Assembly (NCBI GenBank): GCA_903881425.1
Contig: CAIRTF010000114.1
Span: 1 to 64,000, forward strand
DNA: 64,000 nucleotides
Origin: an uncultured Chitinophagaceae bacterium
GTDB lineage: Bacteria > Bacteroidota > Bacteroidia > Chitinophagales > Chitinophagaceae
Direction: 5' to 3'
Shown piece after piece: positions 52,520 through 58,521 of this stretch; within the stretch, counting starts at the first letter, position 1; every line of letters starts with the position of its first letter. The notes under the pieces are model-generated. The model saw only the letters and a list, made by a program, of their open reading frames with translations, was not told the DNA's origin and ran no database searches. The position numbers and the translations under genes were made by a program.

Positions 52520-53497
52520 CTACTCTGTTCTTCCCTCTAAGGAGGTTAGGAGGGTTGCTAATACTGCTTGTGCTGCCCACACACGGTTTCCGGCTTGTTT
52601 AGTAACCAAACTGTTTGGTCCGTCTAATACTTCATCACTTAATTCTACATTTCTTCTTACAGGTAAACAATGCATCACTTTAGCATTATTGGTCAATTTT
52701 AATTTTTCGTTCGTCAACATCCATTCAGGATCATTCTCATACACTTTACCATAATCAGTAAAAGTGCTCCAGTTCTTTACATATACAAAATCTGCATCTT
52801 TTAATGCTTCATCCTGATTATGTGTAATGGTGGCACCTTTGGTAAATGCCTCACTCAATTCATAATCTTGCGGATGAGCAATAACAAATTCTGCTTCGCC
52901 CCATGTATTGATCCATTGCGCAAAACTATTGGCCACACATTGAGGAAGTGGTTTGATATGCGGTGCCCAGGTCAGTACAATTTTTAATTTCGAATTTCGA
53001 TTTTCAGATTTCGAATTTTCTTGTATCGTAATAATATCTGTTAATGATTGCAGTGGATGCAATGTGGCACTTTCTAAACTTACAACCGGCACACCGGCAT
53101 ATTTAATAAATTGCTTAATAAACATTTCACTGTAATCATCCTCTTTATTTTTTAAAGATGGAAATGTTCTGATACAAAGTATATCAAAATATTGTCCGAG
53201 TATTGGTGCTGCATCTTTAATATGTTCAACCGTATTGCCGCTCATAATAGCACCTTCTTCAAATTCCAATGCCCAACCTTCTTTATCAACATTAAAAACC
53301 ACTGCTTCCATTCCTAAATTCTTAGCAGCGATCTGTGTACTTAAACGTGTACGCAGACTGGGATTCAAGAATAACAACCCAATTCGTTTGTCAGCACCTA
53401 AATGACGGTCTGCAAACGGATCGGCTTTATATGCCAATGCTTTTTTTACCAAAGCATTGATATTGTTTACATCATGAACAGAAATAAATTGTTTCAC
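52520..53497 (-). CDS. argF': N-succinylornithine carbamoyltransferase (ArgF')
   Basis: A 325-residue transcarbamylase (GTG start): carbamoyl-phosphate site FLNPSLRTRLS and HCLPVRRNVELSDEV. The residue that decides substrate, Glu92 in Xanthomonas N-acetylornithine enzyme and Pro90 in the Bacteroides fragilis N-succinylornithine enzyme, is Val90 here (SGNTVEHIKD). Published swaps of Glu92 to Ser, Pro or Val gave N-succinylornithine activity, so the succinyl form is expected. Two repeats are read in frame: near residue 165 (ENSKSENRNSKLKI) and at the C-terminus (ATLLTSLEGRTE). Confidence 0.9.
   Translation of the reverse strand: MKQFISVHDVNNINALVKKALAYKADPFADRHLGADKRIGLLFLNPSLRTRLSTQIAAKNLGMEAVVFNVDKEGWALEFEEGAIMSGNTVEHIKDAAPILGQYFDILCIRTFPSLKNKEDDYSEMFIKQFIKYAGVPVVSLESATLHPLQSLTDIITIQENSKSENRNSKLKIVLTWAPHIKPLPQCVANSFAQWINTWGEAEFVIAHPQDYELSEAFTKGATITHNQDEALKDADFVYVKNWSTFTDYGKVYENDPEWMLTNEKLKLTNNAKVMHCLPVRRNVELSDEVLDGPNSLVTKQAGNRVWAAQAVLATLLTSLEGRTE
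52531..52558. repeat. GGGG-type repeat copy at the 3' end of argF'
   Basis: TTCCCTCTAAGGAGGTTAGG then AGGGTTGC, a degenerate copy in the opposite orientation to the argB and argC copies. It codes for the last residues (ATLLTSLEGR) of the protein. Confidence 0.6.
52986..53020. repeat. TTCGAAA-type repeat inside argF'
   Basis: AATTTCGAATTTCGATTTTC then AGATTTCGAATTTTC, degenerate tandem TTTCGAA copies. In frame as ENSKSENRNSKLKI. Related to the argH repeat. Confidence 0.6.
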
Positions 53498-53544
53498 TGT
53501 TTATATATTTAGGTACTTGGCTTTTGCACTACTATTAAACTTTT

Positions 53545-53564
53545 GTTGCGTCGCACACTTCAAC
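53545..53564. repeat. REP-like half-palindrome between argF' and argD
   Basis: GTTGCGTCGCACACTTCAAC. It agrees at 16 of 20 positions with one arm of the 8647-8696 palindrome. It lies in the 76-nt gap of the operon. Confidence 0.4.
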
Positions 53565-53573
53565 AGTTTGATA

Positions 53574-54752
53574 TTAATCAGCAACTTTTTCCAACTCCCC
53601 TTTAGGGGTTGTAGGTTGCATCTCTTCAATACATTCATTCAATGCTTCTAAAAATTCATCGGCTTGTTTTCTCGATAATGCTAATGATGGCAATAAGCGA
53701 ATAACATTTGGTTTTGATTCGCCGGTAAAAACATTAAAATCACTCAATAATTTTTTCTTTAAATCTTTTATTTCATCCGGTACATCAAAACCAATCATCA
53801 ATCCTTTACCACGAACATTTTTGATTGCATCAATATTTTTTAATTTATTGATGATGTACATGCCACGTTGCTTTGCCATATCAATTAAATTCTCTTGTTC
53901 AATCACTTCCAAAACAGCCAATGCTGCAGCGCAAGCCAAATGATTACCACCGAATGTTGTACCCAACATACCATGTTTGGGTTTAATGTTCGGTGCAATT
54001 AAAATACCACCGATGGGAAAACCATTGCCCATCCCTTTTGCCATGGTATAAATATCTGCATCCACACCAGCATAATCATGAGAGAAAAATTTGCCGCTTC
54101 TTCCATAACCGCATTGAACACTATCGGCAATATATACTGCACTGTGTTGAGTAGTTAATGATCTGATCAATTGTAAAAAAGAATCACTGGCAACATTAAT
54201 ACCGCCAACACCTTGAATGCCTTCAACAATAACGGCTGCAATTTCTTTTCCATGTTCATCGAAACATTGTTGCAATGCTTTTTCATCATTGAATGGAAGA
54301 AAAATAATATTATCAGTTTCATTTACGGGTGCAACAATATTTTTATTATCGGTTGCTGCAACTGCTAATGAAGTTCTTCCATGAAATGATTTAGAAAAAG
54401 CAATGATCTTTTTTCTATTGGTATGGAAGGAAGCCAACTTCAATGCATTCTCATTAGCTTCCGCACCACTGTTGCACAAAAACAATTGATACTCTTCTTT
54501 GCCACTGATCTTTCCTAATTTTTCTGCTAATTCCTGTTGAATGGGAATGATGATAGAATTGGAATAGAAAGCGATCTTTTCTAATTGCTCTTCAATTCTT
54601 TTCACCCAATGCGGATGGGTATGTCCGATACTGATTACTGCATGTCCGCCATACATGTCTAAATACTGAACGCCATTTTCATCCCATACATAAGACCCTT
54701 GTGCTTTGGTAATGGTGATGTTGTTAAGCGGATAGACGTCGAATAATTTCAT
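53574..54752 (-). CDS. argD: Acylornithine aminotransferase
   Basis: A 392-residue class III PLP aminotransferase converting N-acyl-glutamate semialdehyde to N-acylornithine. Motifs: SNSIIIPIQQELAEKL, NSGAEANENALKLA, VIVEGIQGVGG (the VEPIQGEGG-type motif), SVQCGYGRSGKFF and the Schiff-base Lys in MAKGMGNGFPIGG. The last 14 residues include PTTPKGEL coded by a repeat (53593-53616) after the natural family end. It sits 34 nt after argC. Confidence 0.93.
   Translation of the reverse strand: MKLFDVYPLNNITITKAQGSYVWDENGVQYLDMYGGHAVISIGHTHPHWVKRIEEQLEKIAFYSNSIIIPIQQELAEKLGKISGKEEYQLFLCNSGAEANENALKLASFHTNRKKIIAFSKSFHGRTSLAVAATDNKNIVAPVNETDNIIFLPFNDEKALQQCFDEHGKEIAAVIVEGIQGVGGINVASDSFLQLIRSLTTQHSAVYIADSVQCGYGRSGKFFSHDYAGVDADIYTMAKGMGNGFPIGGILIAPNIKPKHGMLGTTFGGNHLACAAALAVLEVIEQENLIDMAKQRGMYIINKLKNIDAIKNVRGKGLMIGFDVPDEIKDLKKKLLSDFNVFTGESKPNVIRLLPSLALSRKQADEFLEALNECIEEMQPTTPKGELEKVAD
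53593..53616. repeat. GGGG-type repeat copy at the 3' end of argD
   Basis: AACTCCCCTTTAGGGGTTGT then AGGT. Perfect core CCCCTTTAGGGG. Codes for PTTPKGEL of ArgD. Opposite orientation to the argC copies. Confidence 0.75.
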
Positions 54753-54786
54753 AGTTGTTTGCTTAATGCAGATAATTTCTGCGTAT

Positions 54787-55833
54787 TTAAAAATAATTTG
54801 CTTTTAAATTGAGACCTGAATCCTCCCGTAAATTAAACATCAAATTCATGTTTTGCAAAGCCTGTCCTGATGCACCCTTCAATAAATTGTCAATCGCAGA
54901 ATGAATGACTATTTTATTTCCTTGCTTCTCAATATGTATTAAACATTTATTCGTATTCACCACTTGTTTCAAATCAATCATACTATCACTTACAAAAGTG
55001 AATGCGGCATTTTTATAAAAATCTGTATACAATTGTTTTATTTCTTCCAATGGAAAAGCACAATCAACAATAGAACTGATATAAATACCTCTGGTAAAAT
55101 CGCCACGCCATGGTACAAAGTGCACACCCCCAACCCCTAAAGGGGAGTTAGCAAAATCGTTTTGTAATTGATACAATGATTGATGTATCTCTGCTATATG
55201 TTGATGTTGCAAAGTTTTATACGCCGAGATATTATTGGCTCTCCAACTAAAATGTGATGTGTTGCTTAAACTTTGTCCGGCACCCGTACTGCCTGTGATG
55301 CCCGTGGTGTATACATCTCCGAGCACGCCTGCTTTTGCTAATGGCAATAATCCTAATTGAATGGCTGTTGCAAAACAACCCGGATTGGCTATGTTGTTTG
55401 CAGATTGAATTTGTTGTTTGTTCAATTCTGGAAGACCGTAAATAAAATGACGACTATGGACTGTGGACTGTGGACTCAATCTAAAGTCCTGCGATAAGTC
55501 AATAATTTTTATTGTATCAGCGATGCTATTTGCTTCTAAAAACTTTTTTGCATCTCCATGTCCTATGCATAAAAACAAAACATCAATATCATTACTCAGT
55601 GTATCAACAAATTTTAAATCTGTTTCACCTATCAAATCTTTATGTACTTCATAAATATATTTATTTGCATTGCTGGAGCTGTTGATGAAAGCAATAGTAA
55701 CAGCAGGATGATTAATCAATAAACGAATCAATTCTCCTCCGGTATATCCTGCGCCTCCAATAATGCCTGCTTTTATACCCCCATCCCCTGAAGGGGAGTT
55801 GTGATGATTGATTTTATTTTCTGTAGTACTCAT
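54787..55833 (-). CDS. argC: N-acetyl(succinyl)-gamma-glutamyl-phosphate reductase
   Basis: A 348-residue NADPH-dependent reductase: Rossmann GIIGGAGYTGGELIRLL, active-site Cys in NPGCFATAIQLGL, and the GHGDAKKFL motif; the usual length is about 325-345. Two or three short repeats are read in frame: NHHNSPSGDGGIK at residues 9-21 just before the Rossmann start, ANSPLGVGG at about 227-235 and SPQSTVHSRHF at about 120-130. They sit at the N-terminus or in loops. Start ATG 55833; it is 11 nt after the cupin gene. Confidence 0.93.
   Translation of the reverse strand: MSTTENKINHHNSPSGDGGIKAGIIGGAGYTGGELIRLLINHPAVTIAFINSSSNANKYIYEVHKDLIGETDLKFVDTLSNDIDVLFLCIGHGDAKKFLEANSIADTIKIIDLSQDFRLSPQSTVHSRHFIYGLPELNKQQIQSANNIANPGCFATAIQLGLLPLAKAGVLGDVYTTGITGSTGAGQSLSNTSHFSWRANNISAYKTLQHQHIAEIHQSLYQLQNDFANSPLGVGGVHFVPWRGDFTRGIYISSIVDCAFPLEEIKQLYTDFYKNAAFTFVSDSMIDLKQVVNTNKCLIHIEKQGNKIVIHSAIDNLLKGASGQALQNMNLMFNLREDSGLNLKANYF
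55126..55152. repeat. GGGG-type repeat copy in argC (middle)
   Basis: ACCCCCAACCCCTAAAGGGG then AGTTAGC on the plus strand. Intact core. Encodes ANSPLGVGG on the coding strand. Confidence 0.8.
55452..55476. repeat. TGGACTG tandem repeat in argC
   Basis: Three 7-bp units TGGACTG/TGGACT (GACTATGGACTGTGGACTGT then GGACT). In frame as SPQSTVHS. This repeat type is common in Bacteroidota genomes as I recall. Confidence 0.6.
55777..55803. repeat. GGGG-type repeat copy at the 5' end of argC
   Basis: ACCCCCATCCCCTGAAGGGG then AGTTGTG on the plus strand. Encodes HNSPSGDGG before the Rossmann fold of ArgC. Confidence 0.8.
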
Positions 55834-55844
55834 AAAATATTTTT

Positions 55845-56213
55845 TTATTCCCCTTTAGGGGTTAGGGGTATATTAATTCTGTCGTTAATTGTTGAAGGCT
55901 GCGAACAAAGAATAAATTCTATATCTTTTAATGTGTTATTGATGATGCGATGTTTCCATCCTGCCTTTATCTGAATTCCTTCCTGTTGTTTTATTTCAAT
56001 TGATTCACCTTCTATTTCAAATGTGGCAATTCCTTTTAACACTAAAAAGAATTGTTGTGCAAATTGATGGTAATGTAACACTTCCGAACTGCCCGCCGGC
56101 ATTCGTTCTTGCTTAACTGATAAACTATCTTCTTCAACTAAATTCCAACTATCACATGCATTACCCCATTGATAATGTTTTAATGATTGTTGTTTGGAAA
56201 CTTTATTCAGCAT
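55845..56213 (-). CDS. Cupin-domain protein
   Basis: A 122-residue single-domain cupin: PAGSSEVLHYHQFAQQFFLVLKG and EGIQIKAGWKHRIINN fit cupin motifs 1 and 2 (His-x-His, later His) and would bind a metal. Function in arginine synthesis is unknown; the gene is inserted between argG and argC. Its start overlaps the argG stop by 11 nt. The last seven residues (PLTPKGE) and the stop codon come from a repeat. Confidence 0.8.
   Translation of the reverse strand: MLNKVSKQQSLKHYQWGNACDSWNLVEEDSLSVKQERMPAGSSEVLHYHQFAQQFFLVLKGIATFEIEGESIEIKQQEGIQIKAGWKHRIINNTLKDIEFILCSQPSTINDRINIPLTPKGE
55848..55870. repeat. GGGG-type repeat copy at the 3' end of the cupin gene
   Basis: TTCCCCTTTAGGGGTTAGGG then GTA. 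Intact core. It supplies the C-terminal PLTPKGE and the TAA stop of the cupin. Confidence 0.75.
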
Positions 56214-57399
56214 CTTCTTTTACTTTATGGAAGATGGAAGTTTGATTACCGAATATTCTGCTGAATCCTCTTACATCTTCACCTGTAAAACCGGTATTCA
56301 TCTCACCATATTTTCCAAATTTGCTGCTCATTAAATCGTATTTGCTTTCTATACCGATGATTTGAAAATGATAAGGCTTTAATAAAACAAACACATCACC
56401 GGTAACTGTTTCCTGCGAATGTTGTAAGTAGGCTTCAATATCTCTCATCACCGGATCTAATATTTGTCCTTCATGCAACCAATTACCATAAAATGATGCC
56501 AATTGATCTTTCCAGTTTAATTGCCATTTGGTCAACACATGTTTTTCCAATGCATGATGTGATTTTAAAATAACCATCGGTGCTGCCGCTTCAAAACCAA
56601 CACGACCTTTAATACCAATGATCGTATCACCCACATGAATATCTCTGCCAATTCCAAAAGGACCTGCAATGGTTTGTAAATATTGAATGGCTTCTGTTGG
56701 ATGATCGAATGCTTTATCATTAATCGCTTTCAATTCACCTTTTACAAAACTTAATTTAACTTCTTCAGCTGCTGTTTTTGTTACTTGTGTGGGCCATGCT
56801 TCTTCCGGTAAAATACCTTTGCTCTTCAATGTTTCTTTACCGCCAACACTGGTTCCCCATAAACCTTTATTGACCGAATAAACGGCCTTATCAAAATTCA
56901 TCGCAACACCTTTCTTCTTTAAATAATCAATCTCTTCTTCTCTGCTTAATTTTAAATCGCGAATAGGCGTAATGATCTCAACACCGGGAATCATGATATG
57001 AAAAATCATATCAAAACGTACCTGATCATTTCCTGCACCGGTACTTCCATGCGCTACTGCATCGGCATTTAATTTTTTTGCGTGTGATGCAATATGCAAT
57101 GCTTGCGATAATCTTTCAGCACTAACACTTAACGGATAAGTATTATTCTTTAATACATTTCCGAAAATTAAAAACTTAATAATACTGTTGTAATAATCTT
57201 TAACTGCATTAACTGTAGTGTGTGTTTTTACACCCAATGCATAAGCATGTGCTTCTATCTTTTTTAATTCTTCTTCACTGAATCCGCCGGTGTTTACAAT
57301 AATACTGTGCACTTCATATGCTTTATCTTCAAAATGTTTTACACAGAAAGTGGTATCTAATCCGCCGCTGAATCCCAGCACTACTTTTTTTGTTGACAT
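56203..57399 (-). CDS. argG: Argininosuccinate synthase
   Basis: A 398-residue ATP-pyrophosphatase enzyme joining citrulline and aspartate. Motifs: GFSGGLDTTFCVKHF (PP-loop SGGLDT), AHGSTGAGNDQVRFD and EEIDYLKKKGV. The length is family-normal. It lies 34 nt after the GNAT gene, so it is the second gene of the operon, and its stop overlaps the cupin start. Confidence 0.96.
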   Translation of the reverse strand: MSTKKVVLGFSGGLDTTFCVKHFEDKAYEVHSIIVNTGGFSEEELKKIEAHAYALGVKTHTTVNAVKDYYNSIIKFLIFGNVLKNNTYPLSVSAERLSQALHIASHAKKLNADAVAHGSTGAGNDQVRFDMIFHIMIPGVEIITPIRDLKLSREEEIDYLKKKGVAMNFDKAVYSVNKGLWGTSVGGKETLKSKGILPEEAWPTQVTKTAAEEVKLSFVKGELKAINDKAFDHPTEAIQYLQTIAGPFGIGRDIHVGDTIIGIKGRVGFEAAAPMVILKSHHALEKHVLTKWQLNWKDQLASFYGNWLHEGQILDPVMRDIEAYLQHSQETVTGDVFVLLKPYHFQIIGIESKYDLMSSKFGKYGEMNTGFTGEDVRGFSRIFGNQTSIFHKVKEDAE

Positions 57400-57433
57400 G
57401 ACTGATAATATTTTCTATTGAATAAAATGCCTT

Positions 57434-58138
57434 TTAAAAACGGAACAACAAATGAAAGATTATTTTTAATGTGGATGCGCCATTGTTTTCTTTTTCAAAA
57501 AATGGTTTTAATAATTTCCATTGTTTAAAACGCAATAATCTTTCCAATCCTTTTTTATTTTCTTCAAAATATTCTTTTGTTTCTTTTGGTTCATAATGAT
57601 CTTTCGGATCAAACAACATCGCTGTGCACATACAAATTTTTCTATCCTTGCTCATCAATATATCATAATTCACGCAGCTTTTACAACCTGCCCAAAATTC
57701 TTCATCATCTGTTAACTCAGAATACGTAACCGGCTCATAACCCAATTCACTGTTTATCTTCATAACTGCCAAGCCCGTAGTTAAACCAAATATTTTTGCA
57801 TCAGGATATCTTTCTCTGGAGAGATTAAATATTTTTTGTTTGATCAATTTAGCCACACCACTTTTTCTAAATTCAGGCGCAACAATCAATCCGCTGTTGG
57901 CAACAAATTTTCCATGACTCCATTCTTCAATATAACAAAATCCCACCCATTGCCCTGTTGATGTTACGGCAATCACTGCTTTATCTTCCAGCATTTTAGC
58001 TGCCACATATTCCGGTGATCGTTTGGCAATACCTGTGCCACGGGCTTTTGCAGAAGATTCCATTTCATCTGTGATACGTTTGGCATAATGTGTATCTAAA
58101 TGATCTGCTATACGAACGATGATTTGTTGATTATCCAC
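57434..58138 (-). CDS. GNAT acetyltransferase, candidate glutamate N-acyltransferase of the arginine operon
   Basis: A 234-residue protein starting GTG. The GNAT core lies at about 25-140 (AVTSTGQWVGFCYIEEWSHG, LIVAPEFRKSGVAKLIKQKI, FGLTTGLAVMKINSELGYEPV), with a C-terminal region holding three cysteines (AGCKSCVNYD, ICMCTAML). It opens the arginine operon, which lacks argA and argJ. The first step, acylation of glutamate, is thus the likely job; a GNAT of this type has been linked to N-acylglutamate synthesis in Bacteroides as I remember it. Acetyl versus succinyl donor is open. Confidence 0.8.
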   Translation of the reverse strand: MDNQQIIVRIADHLDTHYAKRITDEMESSAKARGTGIAKRSPEYVAAKMLEDKAVIAVTSTGQWVGFCYIEEWSHGKFVANSGLIVAPEFRKSGVAKLIKQKIFNLSRERYPDAKIFGLTTGLAVMKINSELGYEPVTYSELTDDEEFWAGCKSCVNYDILMSKDRKICMCTAMLFDPKDHYEPKETKEYFEENKKGLERLLRFKQWKLLKPFFEKENNGASTLKIIFHLLFRF

Positions 58139-58470
58139 TTTTATTTGCGATGTTGTAAATGAAAAATTTTAAATTTTATCAGGACTGTGTTGATACACTT
58201 CGCCCATGTTGTTACCATTAAATTGTAACAATAAGTATTAAATGCGTGGTCGTCGCAATAAAAAAAGAAAGTTAGCGGTACCCAAAAAGGTAGCATCACC
58301 CTTTAAACTAGGATGATTTGCTGAAAAATTGATATGGGTTTTATTCTGTTTCAATGTCTGTTCAAAATAAATGGTGAACAAGATTTTTTGAGGATGTAAA
58401 AGTATAACAGTTTACAATAAATGCGCCATTTTTTTTCTTAAATCTGCAATAAGCTTAGCTTACACAAACT
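58139..58470 (-). promoter_or_regulatory. Leader region of the arginine operon
   Basis: A gap of about 330 nt between the 58522 gene's terminator and the GNAT start, without a normal gene. On the minus strand it contains a small frame ending in Leu-Leu-Arg-Arg-Pro-Arg-Ile-stop (58238-58285) and, 7 nt later, a perfect hairpin TTGTTAC / GTAACAA (58209-58231). A second small hairpin GTGT-N4-ACAC lies at 58189-58200. No clear TAnnTTTG was found. Attenuation by Arg codons is possible. Confidence 0.45.
58238..58285 (-). CDS. Candidate Arg-rich leader peptide of the arginine operon
   Basis: Fifteen codons from TTG 58285: MGTANFLFLLRRPRI-stop (first codon read as Met). The run CGA CGA CCA CGC puts three Arg codons just before the stop, and a hairpin follows. 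A position right before an arginine operon fits transcription attenuation. The absence of an ATG and the lack of a U-run behind the hairpin are against it. Confidence 0.35.
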   Translation of the reverse strand: MGTANFLFLLRRPRI

Positions 58471-58503
58471 AAAAAGCCGTTTCTGAAATTGAAACGGCTT
58501 TTT
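58471..58503. terminator. Terminator after the Gly-rich outer-membrane protein gene
   Basis: AAAAAGCCGTTTC / GAAACGGCTTTTT, 13 perfect pairs with a 7-nt loop; T-run on both strands. It lies 19 nt after the stop at 58522. Confidence 0.85.
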
Positions 58504-58521
58504 ATATACTGAGAATTTTAT

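Noticed and set aside
52263-52754. Frame of 163 codons opposite argB and argF'
   Set aside because: Crosses a gene border on the other strand and has no recognisable domain.
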